Assembly: GCA_019916065.1 (NCBI GenBank)
Contig: CM034238.1
Span: forward strand, 40,883,677-40,947,676
DNA length: 64,000 bases
Source of the DNA: Vitellaria paradoxa
Lineage: Eukaryota > Streptophyta > Magnoliopsida > Ericales > Sapotaceae
Reading direction: 5' to 3'
Part shown: piece after piece, positions 1-11,431 of the stretch
Layout: each line of letters opens with the position of its first letter
Position numbering within the stretch: the first letter of the stretch is position 1
Made by a program: the position numbers and the translations under genes
Notes under the pieces: generated by a model
What the model was told of the DNA's origin: nothing
The model's database searches: none
What the model saw: only the letters and a program-made list of their open reading frames with translations

Positions 1-700
1 AAATTTAATTAGATAAAAGTATAAAAAATTAATAAAAATTAGTAGATTTTAATTAATCTTGATAAACTTATTATATACATTAGTTGTGATTGTATAAATT
101 GATGGTGACTTAAAAATAAAATTTGAAAACAAGTGAAAGTTGATTTTTAAAAATATGATAATATAAATATTATCAAATATGTTTCAATTTTTAGTTTTTA
201 AATTTGAAAACAAATACAAAACGAAAACTTTATCAAATAGATTTTAAAATTTCTGGTTTTATTGTCCCATCTAATAATGTTTTATATTTATTGTTTGTAT
301 ATTTATCTTTATAAATTTTCAAAAATTAACCACGAAACCATATTTTTAAATTTATTTTCTTTTTTTTTGAAAAATAAAAAATTAAACAAAAAACGTAAAT
401 AAAAAATATTTTCACTCTTATTTTTTCTGTTATAAATATTTTTGTAAGTTTTAACAGTTAAAATAAATTATTTTATTCAAATATTTTATTAAGCTAAAGT
501 TATTTTTAATAAATAATATAACTAAATTAAATTAATTTACTCGGTTCATTTAATTAATTTAATTGATTAAATTAATTGATTTAATATGAAATGTATTTTA
601 TTAAATTATTTTTAATAATAAATTGTAGTTAATATATATTTTATTTTATATTTAATATATATATATATATATATTTTTAAGTAAAGCCACGCTATGGTGA
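1..700. other. AT-rich intergenic DNA
   Basis: Very AT-rich sequence with short runs of TTAATT, AAATAATTT and a TA microsatellite around 657-674. No convincing open frame, RNA gene or element boundary can be seen. It is likely old, decayed repeat sequence. Confidence 0.6.
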
Positions 701-724
701 AAATCAATACCAGTACGACTCAAC

Positions 725-935
725 GTCTGACACATAGCGGACAGTCTCCATGTTATCACTCTGTCATGTGGACCATCTTATAAAATAACAGTTTTACCCT
801 CGCCTGCAACATCAACATGCGTAAATGAATGTGCAAGAATAAGCGAGGGTCTGACACATAGCGGACAATCTCCATGTGTATCCGAGCATGCCACGTTATC
901 ACATGATCTATCTTGCAAAATAACAATTTTATCCC
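725..935. repeat. Two direct copies of an ~80-bp non-coding repeat
   Basis: The string GTCTGACACATAGCGGACA occurs at 725 and again at 849. In each copy it is followed by a similar stretch (TCTCCATG, then TTATCAC, a GATCTATCTT/GACCATCTTA-like segment, and AAAATAACA-TTTTA). The copies are about 124 bp apart and lie directly upstream of the foldback element. No coding signal is present. Confidence 0.65.
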
Positions 936-990
936 TTTTCTTAACAATATTTTGTAACAGGAAACAGACGAATGGACCTTGTTATTGACT

Positions 991-2452
991 TTTTTTTTTT
1001 TTTTTGCTCTATAGATGTTCCACGCACTACATCAGGAAATATTGCAGAAAGAAAACAGTTCGAAGAATATTGTTAATGAAAAAACGCAGTTTCAAACTAC
1101 GGTTGTTAATTAAAACTGCCATTTCAAATAGCAATTATTGTCGAGAGCTGGCTCAAAAGACGCTATATGAAATAGCAAGTGTTCAAACAGCAACTATAAC
1201 TAACCACCCAATCACTCTCTCACATTTGAAGAACCACGCTTTTATGTTGCAATTCTATGCTCTACATTAACCCAGCTCCCAGACTCAATCACTCTCTCAC
1301 TCTATTGTCTCTCTCGCTCTTAGTCCAATGCAGTAATGGTGGATGGAGACTAAAACATTTCTGGATCAATTGTTTTAGACTGAAGTTGATTTTAAACAAC
1401 TAAATACTAAGATTTTAATTATAATATTTATTAAAAATAATTTAATAAAACATATTTATATTAGTTAAATTATTAATTAATTAAATTAAATTAATACATT
1501 TTTATTTTTTATTTATTAAAAATAATTTAATGAGGATCAATTGTTTTAGACCAAAGCCAATTTTAGGCAACTGAATGCTAAGATTTTAATTATAATATTT
1601 ATTAAAAATAATTTAATAAAATAGATTTGTATTAGTTAAATTATTTATTAAATTAAATTAAATCAATACATCTTATTTTATTATTTATTAAAAATAATTT
1701 AATGAGGATCAATTACTTTAAACCAAATCCAATTTTAGGCAACTAAATGCTAAGATTCTAATTATAATATTTATTAAAAATAATTTAATATAATAGATTT
1801 ATATTATTTAAATTATTTACTAAATTAAATTAAATTAATATAAAATAATAATAATAAATATTATTATTCTAAATAAAATAATAATAATAATAAATTAAAT
1901 AATAAAATAAATGTATTGATTTAATTTAATTTAATAAATAATTTAACTAATACAAATCTATTTTATTAAATTATTTTTAATAAATATTATAATTAAAATC
2001 TTAGTATTCAGTTGCCTAAAATTGGATTTGGTCTAAAACAATTGCTCCAGAAATATTTTGGAGTTTTCATCCACCATTATTGCATTGCCCTGAGATCGAG
2101 AGAGACAGTGGAGTGAGAGAGTGATTGAGTATGGGAGTAGGGTCAATGTAAAGTATACAACTGTGCATGAAAGTGTGGTTCTTCGGTTAGCTATATCCGC
2201 CATTTGAACACTCGTTATTTCATATGGCGTTTCTTTTTTTTTTTTTTTTTTGATAATTCATATTTCATATGGCATTTCTTCGAGCAAACTTTCGACAATA
2301 ATCGCCATTTAGAATAATGGTTTTAACTCAACAACCGTGGTTTGAAACCGCGTCTTTTCATTAACAGTATTCTTTGAAATTTTTTTATTTCCACAACATA
2401 TCCTGATATATTGTGTGGAACATCTGTAGAACAAAAAAAAAAAAAAAAAACC
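991..2452. mobile_element. Large foldback (inverted-repeat) element
   Basis: The two ends are inverted copies of each other. The left end reads poly-T then TATAGATGTTCCACGCACTA (about 991-1030). The right end reads TGTGGAACATCTGTAG then poly-A (about 2424-2452). Matching continues inward for roughly 400 bases per arm: CAGTTTCAAACTACGG on the left against CCGTGGTTTGAAACCGCG on the right, and GTAATGGTGGATGGAGA against a ...CATCCACCATTATTGC stretch. The AT-rich middle holds three direct copies of a ~170-bp unit starting GGATCAATT (about 1363, 1533, 1706) and one inverted copy (about 1940-2045). No transposase is visible. It resembles Foldback or Mutator-like non-autonomous elements; the class is uncertain. 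Confidence 0.75.
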
Positions 2453-2912
2453 CTGATTATTGTTTGACTAAAAGTGTAAAGATTTGACTATCACAATTGA
2501 AACTATTAAAATCAAAGTAAAACTGAAGGTAAAATGTAAGAATAAATTTTGTACTTTATCCCATAAATAATTAATATAAACAAAAAAATGAACGTTACCA
2601 ACCGGACCCTTAATTACCAACTGAACTCCTAATGTCCCCCACTACTTCCAATTATAATCATTGCCAACTCCAGCGCCACCACCATCCTCAACCACTACAA
2701 TGCGTTACCCTCGTTCACCAATTCTCATTTTTATTATCATTCTTGTTATCTCATACTATTTGTATTATATTTCTCAATTTCAATTTTACAACATTTGTAA
2801 ATAAAATATGGTTTTTAGTTTACAAAAAATCTAGAAGTGCTATCTATCAGCACTTTAGGGAGCGTTTGGATGGTAAAAAAAATATAACAAAAATACAAAA
2901 TTTTAATGTAAA

Positions 2913-4741
2913 TGTAATGACCCGATTTTTCATTTAATTTAGTTATTATATATATATCTATTTATTCAGTGAATTTATTTCGTTATTTAAATTTAATAAT
3001 TTATAATTTTGGTATTTAATTTTAAGTTGTATTTAAAAATATTAATTTTGGATTATATTTGAAAAGATTTTAAAATTTTGGAGAAGGGGTGTAATTTTCC
3101 TAATCCTATGGGGAGTAGGTAAATAATTTAGTTTGTTAAAATTAAATTCTGCTATTTATATATATATACTGCAGTATTTATTAAAAAAAAATTAGAAACC
3201 CTAAAGAAAAAGGTGTATAGGCTGCCGGCTTGATCTTATTGTGTTGCCGATTTCTTTTCGTTGGCAGACTGACTAACTTTCGATTTTTCGAACGCAACCC
3301 AGGTAAGGGGCAAAACCCATCTTATATATCTTCACATAATGAATGCCGTTCTGGATTGATAACAAATCAATTAGTTTAATATATATATCCATATACATCT
3401 AAGGTAAAAAGGATGAAAATCATTATTGGTGTACTATTAATAGATATTATATTACATATATGCATTTAACATCTTGAATGGCATTTGCTGGAACGTCCCA
3501 TTGAAGTTGAAAGTAACTTGTGTTGATTTGTTTCTTTTTTTGTCTTCATGTGCACACTAGTAAATATATATATATATATATATTTGTTGATATATTTGTA
3601 ACAAAGCAAAACGAAACAAAAATACTACACCCAGATGTGATTAATTTATATATATATATATATATATATGCATATACATGCTTTATGTGTACTGTCGCAC
3701 TTTATTATAGATTAAATATATATATATATATATAATGAGATTAGAGTTTGCACAGAAATGTTTTGTTTTAGTTGTTTGGGTGTAATTTTATTAATTTGTT
3801 TGATGTGTAAATATATTGGACAGCGTACTGTGTGGCTATGTAATCTATAAAAAAAAAAAAAATTGATTAATGTGGAATTTAAGTAAGAATTGATTTTGTG
3901 TTTTATTTGGGTTAAGGAGGTATTGAAAATATCGGGTATACGTACTCAAGGGTTGTAAGTCCCGAAACCTGTGCGGGGTTGGTTATCGATTCCAGTAGAC
4001 TAGTAACCTACGAACGAGCAGATGCCTAAGGGTGGCATATTATATTCCTAAGATTTCGGACTAGGAAGCAGACACCGAAGGATGGTGTACATTGGTTGGG
4101 TCTTATTTCTACGAGACAACCAAGCAGACATCGAAGGATGATGTACATTGGTTGGGTCCTGTTTCTACGGGACAACCAAGCAGCAGTACCTCAAAAACCA
4201 AATTGATTTTCTTTGATGTGTTATGCAGTGCTAAAACATGATTAATGGTAATGAAATGAAATAAATAAATAAATTTAAGTTCTTGTTTGAAATTGCTACT
4301 TGTGCATAATTGTTTCACTTAGTAGAATGCTAGGGCATACTGCATTTATAATATTATTATTAGAGTTCTGAGCACACGTGGTATTAGTGCTAAACCCCTT
4401 ACAACTTGCAATGCAATTTATTTATTTGTTTTTATTTAATTCCATTAGAATTTTCTTTAGAGAATGATTTTTAGTAAATTGTAATAAACCTCTGTTTGTG
4501 AGGTTATTATGAATTATTTTATCTAGCCTTGAGAGAATATTTGGGCTTAGCCTTTGGAGCTTATTGCCTGGTTGACTTTGACTAAGGCATTTATTTAAAT
4601 TTAAAGTTTAATTTTATTTTTATATTCATTGCTCTATAGTGTGGGTTTATGGCTCTGATGTAGGACAGGGAATGTTATTTAATTTTGTGTTATGCGTTCT
4701 TTTGTTCACATACTCGGGTTGTGAAAACCCGGGACGTGATA
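2913..4741. mobile_element. Solo LTR with 5-bp target-site duplication
   Basis: The element starts TGTAATGACCCGATTTTTC and ends AACCCGGGACGTGATA. It is flanked by GTAAA on both sides (2908-2912 and 4742-4746), a 5-bp duplication typical of LTR-retrotransposon insertion. The end dinucleotide is TA where CA is expected, probably a point mutation. No coding sequence, primer-binding site or second LTR was seen, so this is a recombined solo LTR of about 1.83 kb. It contains a tandem 56-bp duplication, TA microsatellites and an AGGTAAGG site resembling a splice donor (about 3300). LTRs beginning TGTAA-GACCCG are common in Gypsy-type elements; the family is not proven here. Confidence 0.8.
4067..4178. 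repeat. 56-bp tandem duplication inside the solo LTR
   Basis: The unit beginning AGCAGACACCGAAGGATG at 4067 is repeated starting at 4123 with few changes (ACACCG to ACATCG, GGTGTAC to GATGTAC). A fragment of a third unit follows (AGCAG). Both units contain TACATTGGTTGGGTC and GACAACCA. It is non-coding. Confidence 0.85.
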
Positions 4742-4983
4742 GTAAACGTAATAGATAGTGAATTTTGATTGAAAAAAAGTACAAAAAATTAGTAAAAATT
4801 AATAAATTTTGATTGGTTTTGATAAACGAAACATTCCATTAGTTAAAAGTAATTTAGAAGAGAGTATAGCCACACCAAGGACTTGGCTCACAAAGCCACA
4901 GAGAGTACAGCTATATTACCAGAAAGCAAAACAGCTCCAAAGAGCTCTAGATACAAATTACAATCTCGAACGAAAACACTTCT

Positions 4984-5601
4984 TCACTTGGAAGAAGAAG
5001 AATCTGCAGGAATGAACTTGAGAGAAATACTATTGACGCAATGGCGCTCATCGGTGGGAGTGCGGAAGCCTTCGCCTTTAAATACATGGCCAAGATGCCC
5101 ACCACAAGCTGCACACGTGATTTCAATCCTCATTCCATCTGGGTCCGGCTGAGGAAAAAATTGACAATGATGTTTCTCAGTGAGAGCAAAATCAATAGAG
5201 ATGAGAACTGTATATGATGAACAGAATGATTCAACGAATATTGAGAGCGATATAAGAGGGAATTTGAGCTCACATTGCGATTTATGGCCCCGGGAAGACC
5301 CTCGTAGAAAGCTGGCCAACCACAACCTGAGTTGAATTTAGTGGTGGACTTGTAGAGAGGAGTTCCACATCCAGCACAGGTATAGACTCCCTCACCAAAG
5401 AACTTGTCGTATTTTCCGGTCCCCGGATACCTACAGAGCCGATACGACAATATTTATACAGGCAAGTAACAAAAGGATAAGACGATATTTATACAGGCAC
5501 GTAACAAAAGGATATAATTCAGCTCTTTCAGAAATATTCATATCAAACTATCATCAACTTGCCACATCTCATCCTGCTAACAAAGCAATGCCAAAAATGA
5601 A

Positions 5602-5634
<33 letters not shown>

Positions 5635-8600
5635 GCGCGCGCGTACACAAAAAACACGCTAAGTTTCATTTAGCAGAATGATAAGAACCAGCAGTGTTTC
5701 ATTAGATTTATTTTCATAAACCATTTGCAGCTGATTTGCTGAGATAAAACAGCTACATATGTTGCACCTACATAGCTATGACAATCTTTTTTGAGATTTT
5801 GCATGTATTATGGTACAATAGTTACTATACTTCAATCTTTTCAACCTACGTAAATTAAAAACATAGAAGGTGGGGGGGAAGGGGCCCCGCGCGCACTGCA
5901 CACACAAAAGAAAAAAGAAAAAAAAAAACCAATGCATCTAGTTTTTTTTAATTATTTTGGGGTAGAACTTTGAAAACAAGAAAATTTAAGCACAAATCCT
6001 CAAAAACAATTCCAGCAGGTAATTTCATATATATATATATATATATATATCATTCATCCTTCTTTGCCAACCCCTGGCCTCAACCTCAATTCAGCATGAA
6101 ATTATATTCCTGTTATTGCATCCAACATGATTTTATATTCTTCAATCTCTTATTCTATTAGACAAGGAACTTAGTTTACGTTGTCATCCCTGAATTAGAA
6201 CATTTTCGTCCTAAGATTGACATGCTAAAATTTTCTAGTTCACTTCTGAACTTCTTCCCACCGCAACACTACAAGCCTCCGATTTACTTCCCCTAAAAAG
6301 GGGGGGGGGCACTCTTCCACAGTGGATTTGTATAGTGAATCTTAAATAAATATCCAGCCCAGCATCTCCATCACATGGATTTTATTGCACGTGCCAAGCT
6401 CAATTTTCTCTTTCACCGTAAGTTTCATCTAAATGTAATGACAAAGGCACTACAGATCCAAATTGCCTATGAATAAATAGCATTTCCAGCATAAGCACAT
6501 TCACCTACATATTAATTGAACTGATAAAAATATCTTCCTAGCAAAGTAGCAAATAATGGATGTGTTTTTCCCTTTTCCTAATTAGGAATGCCTGTAAAGT
6601 ACCTTGTGCAATGGTAGGAGAATCTATTGCATATCTCCTATTCATGAGCATGTCATCTCCTCAAGGCATCTTACTCATTAATTTTTGAAGTGTACCCATG
6701 GTATAACCAAAGTCAAGAAAAATAACTAAAGGTTGCCTTTTAAGGCTTAATTGCTTGGGGTCATAAAAGGGGTTAAGGTATGGAACAAAAGAAAATTGAT
6801 ATGACAAAAACAAGGAAAAAAAATGGAAGTGATTATTTAAAGGGGTAATTGATTTTACACCCCCCCCCCCCAAAAAAAAAAAAATACTAAAGTGAAATTC
6901 ACCGATATCCCTAGACTTCAAAAACCCACCTTTACACCCTTGCACTTCAAACTAAAGCGAAAATGTTAAAAATCGGTCAAAAACAACTATTTTGGCTCTT
7001 GACAACTTTATAAAATGGATTTACACCTGCTATACTTCACAATCCCTACACTTGCCCCCCTTAATTCAATTTTGACTTTTAATGAATATTTTTGTCTTTT
7101 CACTTCAAAATTTATAGCTATTCACAACTTCACGTTAGTCTTAAAGTGCATGGGGTATAAAAATAAGTTTTTGAAATTACGGGGTGCTGGTATTTTCACC
7201 TTTAGTACATGAGTATAAAGGCAACTACCCTTATTTAAAACATGGGATATGACAAAAATCTATGAAAGTGATTATTCACAAGAAGGAAATGCAAGAAGAG
7301 CTGCAACCAGCAAAAGAAAGTAACAGATGATGCAGGCAAAAATAAAAAGTAAAAGTCAAATTGGAAGTAGATGACTGGGACTAAAATGAATGATTGAATC
7401 TCAGACAAATGCATCAATAAAAGCTATAAGTAACTTGAATTGCCAGCAAACAAATACGAGTCATTTAACTCTGACAAGTGTAGGAATTGAAAATGTAATC
7501 ATCTAGTTGATAAATGCTCAACAAACTAAAACAATATAAATTTGTTCAAGATGGGCACGTCCCCAGATATATGATGAAACATAAACAAAAAGAGTAAACA
7601 ATACTATTACTCGTAAATTAAAAGGGCTGCGCAAACAGCAACCTTAAACAGATTTTATATGCTTAAAAATAATAAAAAAGAAAGATAAGATCTTCAAAGA
7701 TACTCACAATTACATTATTTCAAAAATTGTGTCTCACACATCCAACAAAGAAATTAACATCAACAAATGCGTTCATCTAAATTACCCCAAAATGCAAGTA
7801 CCTGCAAGAACAAACAACTAACCCACCAAACAAAGGACTCAATCCAAATATTTCCCAAAAGGGAAAATGTTGCAAACTCAACCAAAACAATAGCTGGCAA
7901 CTTTGGTTCATCAAGGACAACTAAACAACTACCACATCTAACATCTGGCTTATATTGACTCACGCGAATACATGGAAGGTTGGGGGTTGCAAGCAGAGTT
8001 GAACCATGTGGCACAGAATTGCCACTTTAGCAATCCTATTCTAAGCAGGTTTTTTATTCCAGTTTTGATTGGATTTTCATGTTCGTATGTATAATTAGGA
8101 CGTGTTATACATCAGGGTGAAGTTCAAGTTAGAGATTTCAAAGGCTAAGGTTGAGAGAAAAACTAAGAACAAGTGACAGGATTGTCTAGGTCCTCTCATA
8201 TCTCTTGTAATTCTTTACTTTATTGTGGGAGTTTCTTTTAATTGAAAACTAATTTTTTCGTGCCGTGGATGTAGGCAAATTACCGAACCAAATAAATCTT
8301 GCGTTCTTCTATGTGTAAATTTTTTGTGTTCATTTGTGAATTTGCCATCATTCATTAGGCGTTGCCAGAAGGTGATCCATTATTTTCGCAACAACAAAAT
8401 GCGGTCACCCAATTAACTGATATCAACATCTAACAACAAAACCAAACAAACAAAAAACAGCAATTCAACGAAAATGTTCCATCACGGAATAAACAGAGGC
8501 TTGTATAGATATAGATATATATATGTGTGTGTGCATATAAGTATCGTACTCTGTCCCTTTCTGCCTGAGAATCCGAAACTGCTCAGGCGCTAAAATTGCT

Positions 8601-8929
8601 TGCCACTCCTCCTCTGATTTCTGAACAGAACCGGGTGCTGCCATGGCCACGACGCCTCCTCTAAAGCTCCTCTTGCACTGATGAAACAACCCACCAAAAC
8701 CTGATGGATAAATTGTGAAATTGATAGTGGGTTTTGAAAAATACGGTCTGATTTGGGTCCTGAAGAGCCCGCAGGGTGCTGACTTTGCTGGTAATTTTGA
8801 AAGAGGGGCGTGATTGAAAATTAGGGTTCTCGAAGAAGAAAATGGGGAGATTTTGAGAAACTGACCGCCCATTTGAGATAATTCGGATTTGCGAATTCTC
8901 TTTGGAGAAATCGAGAGTGACTCGACCAT
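4984..8929 (-). CDS. MSRB2: Peptide methionine-R-sulfoxide reductase B, chloroplast type
   Basis: Reduces methionine-R-sulfoxide in proteins, normally in plastids. Three exons on the minus strand join in frame: 8929-8550, 5430-5274 and 5148-4984, giving 233 residues. Introns are GT-AG (donor GTACGA after ...GGGACAGA; acceptor CTCTGTAG; donor AAT|GTGAGC; acceptor CCTCAG). Exon 1 codes about 95 residues rich in Ser, Arg and Phe that resemble a transit peptide, then [19 protein letters not shown]. Exons 2 and 3 carry the SelR domain: zinc motifs CAGC and CAAC, the GCGWPAF Cys, and the catalytic TDERHCVNS. The Cys in GCGWPAF is the resolving Cys of the MSRB2 type, which MSRB1 lacks. I chose the ATG at 8927-8929; the next in-frame ATG (8872, MGGQFLK) is also possible. 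The 3.1 kb first intron holds a MITE and microsatellites. The 2-Cys layout favours MSRB2; the exact paralogue is inferred. Confidence 0.93.
5599..5646. repeat. Compound (CT)n-(CA)n-(GC)n microsatellite
   Basis: Runs of CT, then CA, then CGCGCG follow each other within the first intron of the MSRB gene. It is a simple repeat with no visible function. Confidence 0.9.
6836..7233. mobile_element. MITE-like element in MSRB intron 1
   Basis: The left end AAAGGGGTAATTGATTTTAC and the right end ...GGCAACTACCCTTATTT are imperfect inverted copies. Matching continues inward: CTAAAGTGAAATTC on the left against the inverted CTTTAGT and TATTTTCACC stretches on the right. A poly-C/poly-A run (about 6860-6885) lies inside. 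It is about 0.4 kb and has no coding content. Confidence 0.5.
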
Positions 8930-9232
8930 GAGATAACGTTGGCAACGACCACCGTTACCCGGTCCGCCGACTCAGAATTTTTTGACTACTCGTGGATCGG
9001 GTGATTTAGCCCGGCCTGGCCGGGTTTGTCTATGCAATTTTCAAGGCTCTGGTTAGAAAGTCTGGTTAGCTTCCTATTTTCTGGTTACTCAATTTTTTTA
9101 TTACTTTTTAAATTATTAAATTTATTTTTTTTACATTTTAATTTTTTTAAATCATAAAAGGTAAAAATGTCGAATAAATAAAAAGTTAAAAATTTAGTTT
9201 TGTTTTTTTTTTCACAAACACAAAAAGTTAAA

Positions 9233-9540
9233 GTGATATTTAGTTTATTTTTTTTTATGTGTTTTATGTTTTAAAAATTCCAAAATAAGCCTGTTTTTCT
9301 TACTTTGAAATTTTTCTTATTTTGAATTAAAAACGCTCAAAAAGACTTTTTGTCATTTTTTATTTTATGTGTAAACCTATTTTCTATTTTCTAAACTAAT
9401 TTTAAAAATACAAGTGACAAAATACGTTTTAAACTGTTTTTCTTATTTTCAAAAGTACAAAATAAAAAATGAGTTCAAAATAAAAAATAGAAAATAAAAC
9501 AAAAAATAGAAAATAGAAAAACAAACCAATATTACCTAAC
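9233..9540. mobile_element. MITE-like element, copy 1 of a two-copy family
   Basis: AT-rich 0.3 kb unit containing ATGTTTTAAAAATTCCAAAA, TTTTGAATTAAAAACGCTCA and ATGTGTAAACCTATTTTCTA. It closely parallels 16916-17228 in the same orientation and order. Its ends carry inverted TATTTT/AAAATA runs and it has no coding frame. It lies just 5' of the MSRB gene (about 300 bp from the start codon), so it may sit in that promoter region. Confidence 0.6.
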
Positions 9541-10480
9541 TTTTTAGAAATTAACTAGTAGCGAGTTAAAAAAAAACTAATTTTTGTCTTCCCAAAGTGT
9601 GTCGAAACATTAGGACAAGATTAAATTTGGCCTTCTATTCTCAAAATCTTGCAAAATGAAATAAGAGAAGCAGTTCGTGGAGGGATTTGCCCAAAAATTT
9701 CACATAAAACATTTTATTTCTTAGGTAACTTGATCAAAAAGCATTTTTATAAATAAGTTACTTGTTAAAGTCATCATTTATAATAACAAATTTCGAATAG
9801 AACTAATAAAAAGATAAAGAGTTTACAGAAAAAGTTTATTAAAATCGTCAATCTAATTAGCGTATTTATGATGAGTCATTATTTACAATAGTAGATTTAA
9901 GATGATAAATAATTAATTTTACTTTATTTTTTAATAGATTGAAACGGACATACTGATTATATCATTGAATCATTTATTGTTTACATATTTTAATCTTCAT
10001 TTATTTTTAAACTGATTGAACTAGACATTAGATAGAATGGAACAATTAAATTTTACCTTACAAACAATGACATTATTCACCCTAGATAGGTGTTTTTACG
10101 CACTCTACAGGAAATGTACGTTAAAATTTAGTAGCAAATCCAGAATTTTGTCATACTGGACTTAAACTAACAAGTAAGAGTAATGTATCTGATATAAAAA
10201 TAAAAAAAAATTATAAATTGTTTAAAGTATAGAGACAATCTGTTTTGAGAGAGATATTTTATAAAAGGTAAAAGTGTAAAAATACCTTAAAAATTATACT
10301 ATTTCCTATAAAAAATTTATTTTCAGTGAGAACAATTGGCCTCACTTTCCCATGTGCATCCGCCCGTATTAAAACTCACGTTTATGACATTTGTCAAGGC
10401 TGAAAACAAATAGCTCGCTTCAAAAAAAGCCTTTAAAGATGGTCAGCAAGCTTGCAACGAATCATTTTAATGATTAAAGC
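9541..10480. other. AT-rich intergenic stretch
   Basis: No gene or clear element boundary was seen. Weak inverted or direct echoes of AATTTTACTTTATTTTTTAA occur around 9910-10060, suggesting an old repeat. I see no RNA gene. Confidence 0.5.
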
Positions 10481-10483
10481 TGT

Positions 10484-10612
10484 GCCGGTCAGTCAGAATT
10501 TGTCTAAACTAATTTACCTCTTCGTGGTTCTTTGTCGGTTAGAGTCACGGGACGAGTTTCACTCAATGCACAATCGTGAATAGCGGCTACGGACTTCTCC
10601 CTGACCCAGAAG
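10484..10612 (+). mobile_element. 5'-truncated SINE copy
   Basis: GCCGGTCAGTCAGAATTTG, CCTCTTCGTGGTTCTTTGTC, GGTTAGAGTCACGGGACGAG and ACTTCTCCCTGACCCAGAAG match the 3' half of the complete SINE at 12032-12292 in the same order, at roughly 80 percent identity by eye. The tRNA-like head with the promoter boxes is absent. Confidence 0.75.
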
Positions 10613-10986
10613 ATACCATCACCAGCAAGTCAGCAAGTAAATTTATTTTTGAACTAAACTAATTGTTCAATAAATAGCTTGCTCGGTTTAATTTTTTATT
10701 ACAGTTAGATCAAGACCAAGTTATGTGAGAATTATGGTCCCTGCCCCTCTCCTACGAGGGGACTGTGACCCTTACCCCCTTTCTTACTGCTGTTAGAATT
10801 ACATAGTAGCTTTATATTTAATTCGTAGTTATAAATTTAAAATATAAGTATTGACTCCTCTTATAATTCATTATAGTTACAATACTATTGGTAAATCTAT
10901 AAGTATCGCCCAATATGGAATTCCTAAATCCATTTACGGTAAAAATCAGACATTAAATTTGACCTACTAAACTCTATACTAAATAC

Positions 10987-11365
10987 ACTTAGGCTGCGTT
11001 TGGCATAAAAAAAATACTAAAAATCTTCATAAATCTTTGACAACTCTTTTATCTTTAATTTTTCCCACCATCACTAATTTCAAAAAATTCCAATAGTTTC
11101 GCTAAAAAAAAATTTAGAATGTAGGTTATCCGAATGTAGAAATTTTTTATATAATCATATTTTTCGTGTCGAGAACTTTCAAAAGCTTTCAAACGAGTAC
11201 CATTGTCGCTATTTTTTGTGAATTTTTTTGAATCCGTGAGAACGAATTTGACAAACCATTCCCACGGTTTACGAATTTTCAGAAAAAAGTGGCGCCAAAA
11301 TTAATCATAAATCACATTTTATCTCAATTTATCTTATTTTTTCTTACACCAAACGGACCTTAGTA
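10987..11365. mobile_element. Tourist-like MITE with TTA target duplication
   Basis: The left end TTA-GGCTGCGTTTGGCATAA and the right end TTACACCAAACGGACC-TTA are inverted, and TTA lies outside both ends. A 3-bp TTA/TAA duplication is the mark of PIF/Harbinger-derived Tourist elements. The ~0.37 kb interior is AT-rich and non-coding. Its right end (reverse of AAATCACATTTTATCTCAATT) matches the start of the element at 12968, so the two are one family. Confidence 0.75.
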
Positions 11366-11431
11366 TAGCTTGATATGCTTGATATAACTTGACTTCTACA
11401 AATTTTTGTCAATATATCCAAACAAATCAAG

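Noticed and set aside
1004..1270. 88-codon frame in the left foldback arm
   Set aside because: It lies within an inverted repeat arm and has no counterpart frame in the other arm.
7760..8014. 84-codon minus-strand frame inside MSRB intron 1
   Set aside because: No recognised domain, no splice link to the MSRB exons and it overlaps frames on the other strand.
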